Shown here: positions 24,066 through 37,400 of the stretch, piece by piece
Numbering within the stretch: position 1 is the stretch's first letter
Layout of the letters: each line of letters starts with the position of its first letter
Source of the DNA: Coturnix japonica
Taxonomy: Eukaryota > Chordata > Aves > Galliformes > Phasianidae
Direction: 5' to 3'
Length of the DNA stretch: 64,000 nt
Assembly (NCBI RefSeq): GCF_001577835.2
Contig: NC_029516.1
Span: 110,812,254-110,876,253, forward strand
Made by a program: the position numbers and the translations under genes
The notes under the pieces: generated by a model
What the model was told of the DNA's origin: nothing
The model's input: the letters and a program-made list of their open reading frames with translations, nothing else
Databases searched by the model: none

Positions 24066-27000
24066 AATTTATACCTTTTCCAAAACATATAAAAGGAAGC
24101 TTTATAGGCAACGTATCATCCCCTCCTCACGCATAAGGCAGCAAAATATCAGAGTTTTTACAGGATTAGTGTCAACAGATTCAATTTACTGAAAATGTTG
24201 GTTTTGAAGAAGGTTCGTTTTTCCATTGCACAAAATATGAACGTATGAAAAATCCCGTCCTTCTGCTGCAGTAGCTATTTGAATAACATAATGTCCTCAC
24301 TCTGCTGAATACAGTCCGTACTGCTACCTTCCTGATAGCCTCCAAGGGCAGACTTTTAGAAGTAAACACTACAACTTATTTAATCTGAATGTTACAAATC
24401 ACAACATGAAAATTTACCTCAAACCAAGCAAGATTCTGCTGCCATCTTTCTAAAACGTGCAAAATAAATCTTTCTCAGTAAAAAAAAGACTCTAAATCTC
24501 AACTTCCATGAACCTGTATCTCAACATCTTTCTCCACTTTTCACTATTTCCAAGCATCCTACTACAAATAAATATGCAAGCTGGAGTGATATAGAATATC
24601 AGGAAAAAAAAAAAAAACACATTTTTTTTCTCCTCTTTCTTTTCTTTAAAGCAATCATTGCAGTAACTACACCCTCATTTGGCAAGATCTTTTTCATAAA
24701 TTGTTCTAAGCACAGAGATGTCTGATTATCTGTTCTATCTGTTGTCTTGATTTCAATAAAACATGCAAGCTCCAATTAACATTAACTTCTGGTGCAGACA
24801 GATGAGATATATGAGGACTGATTCTTCATTTCAGACTTTTTCCTCAAGTCTTCTTACTTCAAAAGAATAAAACTACCGAGTTAATGTGGGAACAGGATCT
24901 AACAAAAGATACCTAAATAATTTTTTCATGCATTTACTGAAGATAACAGAATTTTCAGGTGTTCTGAAGAACTTTTAAGTATCACCACAACTTAATATGG
25001 GTAATTTCTACAATTAAGGAACAGTAAGTAGCTGAAAACATTTTATTGGGAGCTGTAAAGCTAAGGTTAAGAACTAGTCTGCAGTATGATTAAGGGAGTG
25101 ATACTAATGTAACTCAGTGGATCATAAGCCCCAAATCACACTCTGGCTCCTACGTCACCCATGATTTCCACCAGTACCTAAACCTTTCACTTGTCATGCA
25201 AGAGATCACGCATTCTCTCTCTTCCAAAATCATCTCTTCACAGCTGCTAACCAGGGACGCACATCAGACTGGTAAACTTTTAACATGTCTGTCGTCGCTC
25301 TTTCCCTTTCTAGCTCTGTTATTACGTTATAATTTGATCATCAAGGCTACCCAAAAACAGTCACACCTACAAACTGATTTGAGAACATCTGCAAACTCCT
25401 AATTGCTACTTTTGCAAATCCTTAAGAGTTAAAGACACATCACATGTATCCTAATACTGATACATGTATTGTCTTCCAGCCAGAGCCTTATTGCATGATC
25501 CCATATATTCTGACATTACTAACATTATTCTCCTGCTGTTGAACAGAACTAAATGTGTAGGCACAGTGAGTGGTGTGTTGTAAGCACCCGTCCTCTTTCC
25601 TTATGATTTAGTCTTCAGTATCTGTGCAAAAAATTATTGGCTGAAGTTGTATATATCATGACCCTATAAAAGGTCACTTGCACTTGGAAACTGATGCAAG
25701 GCCAGATACACACACGCACATTTGAAGGAACTCACAAGTAGATTTCTTGCACCATCACTATTTCCATGATGAAATCTCCCAGGAAGGGGGGAAAGAAGAG
25801 GAAGAAAGAAAGCTGGACAATTTGCACATTTCGCAGCTTTCAGTTGTACTATGCATGCCAGAAATAAGTTTAAACATTAGGTAGGGCCTTGGAGCTCAAA
25901 AGAAAAGAAGGACAAGACAGCGAGGATCAACTTTCATTATGTTTCTACAAGCACAGACGACAGACCAGCCTGACCTCCATAGCAAACGCTGTCTGCTTTC
26001 ACTTCACTTGTCTTGAAACGGCTCATTCTTGCCTGACATTTTGAAGCCCCGTGAGAGCTCAAATAATGTTTATAACAGAAATTATTTTTCTAAAGCAGTT
26101 TCAGAAACAGAGAGAAAACAGAGATACGCTTTTTCAAATATATTTGTAAAACTGTAAAATAAAATAAAATAAAGCACCTATAGCCAAATCCTTCCTCATT
26201 TGTTCTGGTAACCAACCACAGAGTCTGTAAGAGTGGAAAGAATTGTTTTCTTAAGCAGGGTGGCCATGGTTACAGCAGGACAGCTCCCCATCTCCCAAAC
26301 ATTCACCTTCTAGTAGTCTGTCTTGGATTAGATAAATATAATATATATGTTCTACCTTAAGACTTTTTCCCACAGTAATGCAGTGGTTAAATTCCTAGAA
26401 ATCCTAAGATCTCCATAGTGGTGCATTTACTTTTTCAAGCTTATCCAACAGCAAATTCAAGTAAAGGTTATGGTTGCAGCTGAACAAAAATGGATAACAG
26501 AATGTGGGCATGAAAATATAGAAGTTTAAAACTAATTTTGGAAATTCAGTTAGCCACTAAACTACTCACGTTTATGTCCAAACAATCACTTCTGAGGAAG
26601 TGCTTTCCTCAGCTCGTATGACAAACAGCAAAGAGAACTGGGTGACCCTCTTACTCAGCAGAACTGTGTGAAAGGAAAAAAAGTCATCAAAACACATGAC
26701 AAGACCAGAATTGAAATCTGTAATTAACATCTTCAGCGGAGTGGGATATTCATTATCTGCAAGTAGAAACACAAGAAACAACCAGCAGGGAAACAACCAA
26801 GTAAAAGTAATAAGTATGCCTTCATCAATGACAAATGAGAAGAAGGGTTTCTGAAGAGAAAGCATTGTACACACAGCACGGCACTGCTTTGCTGTGTGTA
26901 CCCAGTTTTCAAAAGACCTTAAAATACTTCAAGCTGAAAAGTGATACATACCCATAACCATAAAGTATTCCACTACCTAGACAATCACAGATTTCATCTC

Positions 27001-28622
27001 AGCTTCCATATTAAAAGGCAGTGTGATGAGAAACTAAAAATGCTGTTTTTGCACTGCTGCTCTGTAAGACAAGTGGCAATTGGATTTTAATCACCAAGGC
27101 TGATGTTGAGAACAAGCACAAACCCAGTACATTTTAAAACTTCTGGCTTCCTTCAAAGGTTGAGGCAGAGTGTTTAACACAGGGAATCCTGCAGAGCATT
27201 TCATATTAAGTCAGTATGTCAAGGAACATTTCTAGAATCCAGATACAAGTAAATACTCTGAGTCTACTGCATGTTTTCCATGTTCTTAGAGGGAGAAACA
27301 AAGAATTACTGATGCAGTGGCAACACTGGAGGGTATTTTCTAGCCAAAGTTCACATTGAACCTAAGCAGAGTAAGCCTTTCTTTCTTTCTTACTCACACA
27401 TTCGTTGAACACTGATGTTTCTGCTGTGTAACAGGGCTTTGATGTTTTGCAGCATAATGGCAAAACCAAAAATCTACAGCCTATGTTCTTCTCCCAGGTA
27501 CATGAATACTTTCTTTGGTTGTTTTGTAGATGGAATTCTGTAAGCTTGTTCTAATCTAGGGAACAGTCAGACACCCTGCATGCCGCCAAGGGGTTGTTGT
27601 TTTTTCTGCTGTCAGATATGCAAAAGCACTGATTGAAGCAAGTTATTCAGCAAATAGGAAAACAGAAGTCTAAAACAACTGCTGGTAGTCTACAAATATC
27701 CATTATTAGTTATGAAGCTTACACAATGAAACTTACTCACCTCTCTGGAGCATGGCACAACAGTGAGGTGGTGGAGTTGGCTGCAGTTTTAAATGGGAAA
27801 ATGTTTTACCACTTGAGGGGGCTGTAGTACAGCAAACCCATGCAGCCTTGTGTAATAGTGCACAATGAGAAAGCCCAGCCTTGGGGATAAAACGATTTCC
27901 CTATGGCCTTTAGGAAATTTTACATTTTTAAGATACCTATTTGCATAATATTTGGCAAAATAAACCCTCAAAAAACAAACAAACAAACAACAACAACAAC
28001 AACAAAACACCCTGTAGGCCCAAAGGTGCCTGGTCACAGACTGGAGGGAAGGTTTTAATCCCTCATCCAGTCTTTGTGCCATACACTGTTTTTTCATCCG
28101 ACATTTAAAACATTTGGAATTTTACCACTACCCCACTTGATTTAATGCTATTTGGCAAATGCTGCTGAACAAACAGTCAGCAGTTTTCTGCTGTCTTCCT
28201 TGTTCCAAGAAGTAACACAAGGCATTTCCATTCTGCTTAATTTCAGCAAAGTATGGGAACATCCATCTGAATTCTAAGTGAAGATAGAAACTGGTTTGCA
28301 TTTTCAATTAGGCTCTGTAATACTGTGCTGCTGAGGTACTTTCTTGCCAAATCATTACCATCTCTCACACTTGACCACATGGCATAATGAGTCACTGCAT
28401 GTACAAGAATTAGCAATGGTGATCAATAAAAATCTAGTAAGTCAGTTTGCTTTTAAGGAGAAAACAAACAAACAAACAAAAAAATAAATAAAACAGACTA
28501 CCTCAGGTTTGAAATACAGTCATCCCAAAACATTGTACTGAATCCAAAGGTTTTAAAAATGAAAATCACTGCATGGGGGAAAAACAAACAAACAAACCAG
28601 TGTGAGAGATTTTCTGCTAACT
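24066..28622. other. Presumed TCEANC 5' intron, unique sequence
   Basis: AT-rich with simple repeats, notably an AAAC/AAC tract at about 27970-28005. A possible extra non-coding exon ends at a minus-strand donor GAG|GTAAAT near 24418. No coding exon was recognised. Confidence 0.45.
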
Positions 28623-28870
28623 AATCATAGAATGATAGAATGGCCTGGGTTGAAAAGGACCACAATGGTCATGTAGTTTCAACCCCCCTGCTATGTGAAG
28701 GGTCATCAACCACCAGACCAGGCTGCCCAGAGCCACATCCAGCCTGGCCTTGAATGCCTCCAGGGATGGGGCATCCACAACCGCCTTGGGAAACCTGTTC
28801 CAGTGCATCACCACCCTCTGTGTGAAAAACTTCCTCCTCAGATCTAACCCAAATCTCCACTGTCTCATTT
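28623..28870 (-). mobile_element. CR1 LINE 3' fragment, minus orientation
   Basis: Left end AATCATAGAATGATAGAATG, then CCTGGGTTGAAAAGGACC; the minus frame carries the RT tail (HWNRFPKAVVDAPSLEAF). The 3' end differs from the other two subtypes in the window (GTCATGTAGTTTCAACCCCC) and it is more diverged. Confidence 0.9.
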
Positions 28871-29059
28871 TTAAAACTAAGAAGCTAACCCTTGGGGAAA
28901 AAAACCTGCCCTCTCCAAAATCATTTGGGGTAAGTGCCTTGCTCCAGCCATACACCTTCACAGATTCAAAACCATAGTCCACTTTTCCTTAGTGCAGAAA
29001 ACTTCCACTGATAAACCAAGACAGAGTAAAAATGCATCCAAGTCCATTTCCCCTCTTCC

Positions 29060-29420
29060 TGTCACCTGTCACACACTGACTGACGCCTCTTCTTCCCCCA
29101 ACCGGGCCCGCCCAGCACCCATCCCGCGGTGCTCGGACACTGCGCCAGGCCCCACCGCCTCCCTCGGCCTCACCCTCGAGCAATATCGGTTAAGAGAAAG
29201 CTGTGTCGCTGGGGAATATGCAGCAATACGGACCCGTACCCCGTTACCTCCGCGCTGGGCCTCAATGCGGCGCAACCCTCCCCACCTCCCAGGCCGCGCT
29301 GCGCTCCGCCATGTCTGCGAGCGGGCCGGGTAGGGGGGGGGGGCAGCGCGGCCTGGTGCCGGCGGGACCCGGGGGGAGCAATGCCACGGCCTTTTATTCT
29401 TTCGCATGCATTGTACGCAG
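29060..29420 (-). promoter_or_regulatory. TCEANC: CpG island, probable TCEANC promoter and first exon
   Basis: GC- and CpG-rich stretch about 6 kb upstream of the TCEANC coding exon. On the minus strand a YY1-type ATGGCGG (29306-29312) lies upstream of a candidate donor GAG|GTAACG (exon end 29249). Together these suggest a short non-coding first exon within about 29.25-29.35 kb. A run of 11 G at 29332-29342 and a nearby G6 add quadruplex potential. Assignment to TCEANC rests on position and strand. Confidence 0.65.
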
Positions 29421-29518
29421 AGTATTCACAGTGATTCTGGGAAAGATGTGTATTTCTGGCAAACTTACGGGCGTATGATAGGGTTTATTCGCAATTACGG
29501 TGAAAATCCGTATGATTT

Positions 29519-29526
29519 TTACGTAA
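29519..29526. promoter_or_regulatory. Palindromic TTACGTAA (D-box-like bZIP site)
   Basis: Perfect palindrome matching the core of PAR-bZIP/NFIL3 sites (TTAYGTAA), about 100 bp upstream of the CpG island in TCEANC orientation. A second bZIP-type site, TGACGTAA, is at 29645-29652. Confidence 0.4.
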
Positions 29527-30001
29527 ATGAGCTTGGTTTTATTCACTGATGAGGCCTATGCTGCCCTCTACTGACAAGAAAGGCTCCTGCCTCTTACCAA
29601 GGACGATTCCCAGGCAGAAACAGCCCTTTTGGTAAATACGTGAGTGACGTAATGCTTTTACAGTGGTCAACCTCGTTCCGTGTATTATACACAACTGGTT
29701 ACGCAGTTGAAGTCAGGCTTCCTTTTTTGCCTTGTTTTTGTGCAGCAACAAAGTGTGGGACAAGTCTGAAGTTGTACAGAAGAGGAGCTGAAAAACTGGA
29801 AGAAGACAGCATGGCTTTTCAGAACTGGCGCAGTCTTCCTTTAGCAGGGAAGACACAAGGAGCATGATTAGCCCTGTGTGAGGAGTCTTCCCAGGAACAG
29901 AGATCAGAACAAAGGATGCCACTATTTGAGGGAGGTTCCTTACTCACAGCCTTCTCCATTAAACTATGTTTGGTCTAATTAATCACTGTTCCAGAAAATA
30001 T

Positions 30002-30410
30002 AGGGGCTGGAGCATCTCTCTTATGAGGAAAGGCTGAGTGACCTGGGTCTGTTCAGCCTTGAGAATAGACTGAGAGGGGATCTGATCAATGTCTATAAAT
30101 ACCTAAGGTGCGGGAGGCAAAGGGATGAGGCCAGACTCTTATCAGCAATGTGTGGTGATAGGACAAGGGGAAATGGTCACAAACTGAAACATAGGAAGTT
30201 ACGTACAAATGTGTGTAAGAACTTCACAGTAAGGGTGACAGAGCACTGAACCAGGCTGCTCAGACAGGTTGTGGATTCTCCTCTGGAGATGTTCAAGACC
30301 CACCTGGACTCTTACCTGTGCAGCCTGATCTATGGAGCCTGCTTTGGCAGGGGGGTTGGACTAGAAAAGTTCTAGAGGTCTCTTCTAGCCCCTACAATTC
30401 TATGATTCTG
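30002..30410 (+). mobile_element. CR1 LINE, 5'-truncated, plus orientation
   Basis: Contains GACCTGGGTCTGTTCAGCCT, AGCCTGCTTTGGCAGGGGGG and the terminal CTACAATTCTATGATTCTG. It has more substitutions than the 23678 copy, so it is older. Confidence 0.93.
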
Positions 30411-33400
30411 CAATAATGCTTTTTCAGTTACTCCTAAGTAAACCAAGGGATAAACATGATATACTTGTTATATTCATATACTTGTGTAATGGTATATATA
30501 CATATCTTTGTGTTTTTGCAGGGTTTTCCAGGATAAAATCAGTGCTACAGTAACAGCTTGCTTTCCTTGAGATTTCAATGTTGGCTGTGCTAAGTATCTA
30601 CTTCTCTAAAAAGAATAGACTTCTATTAAACAAGATAAGATACTCTGCCAGCTGATAAATTGTTAAATATCCACAGAAATATTTGGGAAAATGTTGGTTA
30701 GACAATTGGTGAACAGTTAATCTGTGCCATCAGACAAGAAACTTGCAAGATTGCCACAATGATTACTTTGTTTATTAACTTAGATGTACATTTATGAAAG
30801 AGTTTGCAGTTCCTGAGAACAGTGCAATAATAGAATCACAGAACAATGTGTTTCCTTTTAATGAAATAGAAATCTTTCTTCTAACAGTTCTGAAGATGTT
30901 GTGTATTGGTCAAGCATTAGCAGTGAAATTTTGCAGAGATGTACTCCCATTCAACAAACATTTATAGTGGAATTATTTGAAAGAAAATATGTATGAATTC
31001 CTTTAAAACCTTCTTCCTTCAATTTGTTTCCCAAAGGATGTGCTTTAGACTGTCCTTATTATTGCCTATTCTTGGAGTTGTAACAATTGACTCTTCAGAA
31101 CAGCCCAGACAATATGTGTTCTGGCAGAAGGGCTGATGGACAGGCATTTCCTGTAAAATCCCTAGACACAAGCTCCAAAGCTGTGGTTTGAACTTTCTGA
31201 AACCTTGCGTACAGGTAATGGGAGCAGCTGTTTCCAATGAAATGGAATTGGGGAGATTATATCCTTCCTGAAGACCTGAAAGAGAACTGGTAAGTGATCA
31301 CTTGCTAGAATCGCTTCTAGTGGGGGAGGCTAACTTAAGTTCTGCCCTTGGTAACAGTACTGTAGAGCAAAGTGTCTGTAATGAAATCAGAAGAGTACAA
31401 AACGTGGCTGAGAACAGCTACCACAAGCTACACAAACATGGCTAAGAATTTGTCTCCGTATTTTCATCAGAAAGCTTAAGCACCAAAGTTGTGGTAAATG
31501 GTAAAAAAAATACCCTTGCTTCCTGACTGAAAATCAAGAAATGACGGAATTACAAATATTGATACTAAAGATACAATTAATCACATAGAGAACTGTAGTC
31601 TTTATTATTATTAATACTTCTTACAGCATTCTCTGTAGGTTTGCAAAGTGTTGAATTGGCTGCAGCGTAGTTTTGTATTAAATCCCTCTGATAGCATGAC
31701 TGTAAAAGTCAAATGAGAGGTGGCAAAAGTTCAGACACTCGTTATTGTCATAGCTCCAGAGGTGTCAACAGAGTTTTGGCATCCAAGTTTAGCACCAGCA
31801 TTCCATCTACAGCCAGCAGAAAGCAGGGGAGTCAGAAAATCAGGTTTGGAAGATGTGAAGTGCTTGAAGGAGCTGCTGGTTTTGCTATTGTCTGAGTACA
31901 GAAGGAACAGCAGCAAATTAAATGTACCACCTCCTTTGTGCTATGCAAAACGGTTGCTATCTGCAAACTGCCTCCTTTGGGTGGCTCCTGCAACATTGTG
32001 ACTCCCAAATTCAGCCTGGGAATCATATGAGAGAGCATTTAGAGCTGGGCCATGACAAAGCTTGTCTGGAGCTACTCAGCACTTGTGCTCACTATTGGGG
32101 TTGTTGGAGAAGCACCATCTTAGTGTGGAAATAAAGAGAAGCATATGAAGAAAAAAGAATGAAACTATACTATAAGTTGGGTTAGGGAAATGTTATTTCC
32201 TTTAACACGCATCAGTATTTCCATGGATATCACCAATATTTTCTTGCTGTCAATCTTTTCATTAGTATATTTCATGAATTTCCTTTTGTCCAGTGCAAGC
32301 AGGCTTATGTTTCTATCCAAAACATTCAAGCAATTACAAATTAAATATGAGTGATCATCAGTCACTGAAAGTATCTCTCTATTATCTTCATCCTTATGAT
32401 CCTTAAAGATTGCAGTGGGGAATCCTGATTTAATGAATCAAAACAACATCTGAGAGCTGCAGAATGTTAGGTTCTTCTCAATTGCAAGCTGTAAGATAAT
32501 CGTCATGCACAAACATGCCTTGGCCATTCCATACATTCAGGGTTGACAAAATGAATCATCCCATTTAATTGTTTTGGCTGTTGAAGAAAAGTGATTGAAA
32601 CCTTTCGTTACGTATCATTCAGGATTAAGTGCTCACATTTGTAGAGTAGTTTTTGAAGGACGTAGTATAGATATAGGTAATTAGGTGGTGTTTTTTTTTT
32701 TACTAACCTGCGGGCAGAGGGCTACATCCAAAGTTTAACATCAGCCTCAGGAGCTGCAAATGATACCGTCAATGTTTGCTGCTGCATTGATGAGATTTTT
32801 ATGAATGCCGATAATGCAATACGTTTTGTTGCTTCTGCAGAAGCCATCTTCTATTCTTTGTGCACTGAACAAATAGTCTCTCGATATTATGCTTACACAG
32901 GCAGAATTTATCCCAGAGCAAGTATAGAGGATGAAACCACTTTTACATGCCAAATAACCGCACACATAAGAAATTCCTAGCTGCGCTGTTGTTTTTGAAG
33001 TCAGATTTTGTTTGCTTTAAATACATATTTAACTGTATTGCTTCTGCAATGGTTCTCATGCTTGTACATGAAGTGTACAAACAATGAAGTGCAGAATTCT
33101 TTGGCTTCAAGGGCACTGTGCACATGTAAACTACTGCAGGTTGAAGCTAGACACAGAACTTGATTTTAGTAAAACAGACCTTTAATCTTCTCAGTTTCAG
33201 GCATCCCCATCTGCTTGAGATGCAGGTGTTAGGTATCCTCAGAAGAGATAACGAGGGAGAAAATGGTCTTTTGCCCAGCCTTCAATCCTTCAGCTTCTTT
33301 TCAGAGCAGGGGGACGTAGATTCCAGACCCTCCTAACATGCAAATGAGAGTGGCAAGATGTCAGCTTCTGATTTGCGGGAGAAAAGTCTGCTTCCCTCTC

Positions 33401-33789
33401 AGTTCCTGGGGACAGTGGGTAGTCTCTATCCATTTAACAGAAGTCTGAAGAACAAGAAGAGACTTGCAAAAGAGATATATATTTCTTGACTGTGTAAGAA
33501 TGAGCCTTACTGTGTGGCCACTAAACCATCCTGTCTACTGGAAAACAAAAATGGTTGTTTCATGTCTCTGTGCAGTAAAGAAGGTCTGTAACTCAGCAGA
33601 ATCCTGTCTGCTCCTGAAGGTCAGTACAGAGCATGAGGTTTCTTTACTTTTTTTCAGTATTAGTTGGTAACATCACCTCTGTGTGATGCATATTAAATAC
33701 TTATGAAAAAAAAAAAAAAGCAGATCACTTCCTAAACAGTGATTTGTGCGACTCAAAGACACCGATGACAAAGAGGACATTTTACATAT
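30411..33789. other. Intergenic region between TCEANC promoter and EGFL6 3' end
   Basis: AT-rich unique sequence with short homopolymers. No gene or repeat family was recognised. Confidence 0.5.
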
Positions 33790-33795
33790 TTTATT
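33790..33795 (-). terminator. EGFL6: Candidate polyadenylation signal of EGFL6
   Basis: AATAAA on the minus strand about 540 nt past the stop codon. It is the first canonical hexamer I saw downstream, and the 3' UTR would span about 33.77-34.34 kb. Confidence 0.45.
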
Positions 33796-34337
33796 AGCAA
33801 TTAAAATATTCCCCAAAGATACGACTCCACTTAAAATTTAGCTCCGTCAAGACAGAAAAAAAACTTTTTTTTTCTTTTTTTTTGAATAAAATTAATATCT
33901 ACACACTAAGTAGGAAGTTAAAATTACATCACCAGGAGTAGTAGCATCCTCTTATATACTGCTTTGAGTTCTTGTGAAGTAGAAATGCAATGGAAGACTT
34001 AAGAATAACCTTGAAAAGAGCTTTAAGAAATGAAAGTGTACAGAGTTTGTAAAAAAGCTACACAAATATTGTAATGCCTCAGAACCTTGAATGATAAAAT
34101 ACAGTAGTGCTACATTCAAAGCCTGTATTAGATCTGACTCACAAAAAAGAAGTGCGCTCTGCATCTTGCACATGTCAGTTCCTGTTTGCATTGCTGCACT
34201 AAGTTCAAGGCACAGTTTTTAAATTTATGTTTTCATTCTTTTTTAATAATGAAAAGATTAAAAAAAAAAAACAAAACACTACTAATAAGGCAAGTATTAA
34301 AAATAGGGTTAAATCCAGTATACTCAAATATCCATTC

Positions 34338-34433
34338 TCAGGTGTCTTCTGGGCATAGACCAGAAAGTAGTATAACATTGTCCACTCCAATTTCTCCAGT
34401 TTTGCCCTTCCCACGTTCTGATTCAAAGATGAT
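34338..34433 (-). CDS. EGFL6: EGFL6 last coding exon (end of MAM domain, stop)
   Basis: Acceptor CTTGTGACAG; 31 codons ([20 protein letters not shown], then [11 protein letters not shown]) and TGA at 34340-34338. Phase 0 junction with the preceding exon. Confidence 0.93.
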   Translation of the reverse strand: MIFESERGKGKTGEIGVDNVILLSGLCPEDT

Positions 34434-37400
34434 CTGTCACAAGAAAAGAGATGTATTCACAATGAAAATGTAGTTTATCCAACCAGTCACTGACTCTTCA
34501 AGTTAAATATCTGAGGAATGTTTTATAATAATCCAGGAGAGACTTAATGACTCAAATCCCTGCAGCTTTTAGAATTATACATATAATTTAAACTAGGCTG
34601 ATAATTCCCTGTACAGATTTACAATACCAAATGGATTCATTTAATAAGATTGCTTATTTTCATTGTACAAAGTAAATGCAAATTGAGTGAAATCCCATTA
34701 TAATATTGTGGCATTACTTCTGTATGTGATGTTAGCGCGCTCCATTTCTTGGAGACATTACAATTGTTCATTTTCCATCTATTTGGATCCTAAGTATTAG
34801 GCCATATATCTGGTAAATACATATATTTCTATCTACTGTATATATGGTAGGCTACTAATTATAGTTGCAGTACTATGCACACATAGTAGATTGTTTTTAT
34901 CAATAGAGTGTCTGGGATTTTTATTTTATAGACTGATTCTTATTTATGCAACAGTTCCTCTATGGCTTTCTGGCAGTGCAAAATACTTCAGAAAGGACTT
35001 CAATTTCCTTTATGCTTCCATTATTCAATTGTACATATAACCCTTTGCCCTGCGCTTAAAATATTCAGTCATATACATGGAAATCAGGCTCTAGAATTTC
35101 AAGAAGAAACTTGCTGAAGCCCTTAATGAGGCAGTTTTCAGAGAATTACTGGGGCACAGTGTTCTCTGCTGGCCAAACATACCCTGCACCTATGGTGACT
35201 GCCCAACCTTGATTATAATGGCGTCTCTTTCTGCACTAATGATCTACGTGAGTATGGCTTGAGAGCATCATTTTCTACGAAACAGGGATAATTTTCATTT
35301 TTCCAAGCTTACCCTTACGCCTCCCATTGCGTAAAATAATAAGCAGAGATTCTGATAGTTTGTGATAATTGGAGATCTGATGAAGTTCTTATAAAATGAT
35401 TGGGTCTATCTGGCAGTAGTGTCCTAGCAAACTGGAGCAATTCTATTCTGAAACTCTAACCACATAATAACTTCTCAGCCTTCTAAAACCTGTACTCTTC
35501 CATTTCAAAACAGCTTTTCCATTGTGAGCATATGATGCCTGTAAAAGAGCTGTTGGAATGAGGATTAGGAAAAAACCTACTGTGTTGGGTATAGTAGTTA
35601 GGCTATAAATTGTGTTAGACTTACACTGTTAGTTGTTTCAATCCCCTGCATTATTTCTATTTTTCCAGTTCTCCACCTTTCATCTTTTCCTTTGTCTTGC
35701 TCCCAAACAGGAGCAGTTTTTTTGTTGGCCGCAAACACTCGGAGTTTTCCCACTCTTTCGCCAGCAAGCCGATAACTGAAAATCAAGCAGTAGGTGCTCT
35801 TTGGTTTGAGGTCAGTCAGGAGAAGTTTTAGGCGGCCCAGATCCTTTTTGTGACCCACGAAGGCTGGAACAGCCATGTAGTACCCATCACCTTGTAACAA
35901 AAAATGGAAAACGCAGCTTTAATGGACACGTGCTACTTACTTATTAGCACACTGAAAGCAGTTTTACTAAGAAAATAAGTAGAAGCTCTGTTACTTGAAT
36001 AATTTCAAATCAGGCTGGAGAAAAACAGCAGGGAGTGTAATTTTCAAGGAATAAGCTTTCGCTATTGGAAGTCAGATCACTTTAGAAAGGAGATGAGTTC
36101 ATATTTCACTGGCAATTACAGTCATTCTTCCTTGCATTGCAATTTTCTGTATATTTCAAAAGCAAAATCATCTCAATTTTTCAAATGCAATAGCTTGAAA
36201 CATGGTGCTGTGCCTCGCTGGTCAGACCATTTCCAGCACTTGAGCCAGCTCAAAACTCTGTGCACTCCCCTCTGCAGTGATGACAAACTCATAAGGGAAC
36301 CAACAGTTTATTCCTTAAATCCTGGAGGAACAACAAAATGAGAGATGACACACAAAGAGATAAAGGGATAAAAGAACTGGGCCCATAAATGGACATAATC
36401 AGCAGAGCTTTAGTTGTGAAAATGGAACAAGGACTGAGTAAGGGCTTCCTGAAAGCTGCAGGAAAGAGAAAGGTACTGGGGAAAAGGAAATATAAGGAGC
36501 AGGAGAGGAAGGATTAGCAACGAAAGACTGAGATGGAAAGACTATGAAATAATGGGAAGAGAACGTCTATGTTGCAACTGGAACAAGTGATCTACATTAT
36601 CCACTCGTTCTACTGGAACATCTTCTGCAATCTTTCCTGTGCCACAAAGGAAGACCACAGAATCACAGAAGGGTTTGGGTTGGAAGAGACCATCTAAGAT
36701 CATCTAGTTCTAACCTCCATACCATGGGAAAGACACCTTTTACTAGATCAGCTGTGGATGGGACATCCACAGCTTTTCTGGGCAGCCTGTGTGTGCTTCA
36801 TCACCTCATCATGAAAAATTTCTTCCTTGTATCCAATCTAAATCTTTTAGTTTAAATTCATTGTGTCTTGTCCTATCTCTATACTCCCTGATAAGAAGCC
36901 CTCCTCATCTTTCTTTCAGTCCCCCTTCTAAGTACTGAAAGGCTCCCCAGAGCCTTCTCTTCTCCAGGCTAAACAACTCATTACAGGTTTCCATTCTGAC
37001 ACTGAAGTGCTGACTGTAAGTCTTCAGACACAGGCATCCAGCCAATTCTTTGCCCATTTAGCAGTCAATCAAACTTACATTCCTCCAATTTACTGATAGG
37101 AACATTGTCAGGGACTGCGTCAAAGGCCAAGCAGGAGTCCAGGTAGATGATATCAGTGCTCTTTTGTAGAAGGCCAGGCACAGTTATCATAGTGCTATGT
37201 CTAAGCCATGTGAGTGACAACATTCCTACATCCATCTAAATGGTAGATGTGGTTAGATATCCTACCAGCCTTGGAGAGAGACAATGCGTAACTAATAAGG
37301 TTTCAATTGTTTTGCAACTTGCAAATCTTAACAGTTTTATTAAAATCTTTCTTATCTTTTGATTCGAGCTGAAATATGTTGCTAAATAGCAGTTGCCACT

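Noticed and set aside
27789-28097. 102-codon frame with a Cys run
   Set aside because: The Cys run is a translated AAC/GTT microsatellite.
29069-29434. Several 90-113 codon frames on both strands near 29.2 kb
   Set aside because: All overlap within a CpG island and look like composition artefacts.
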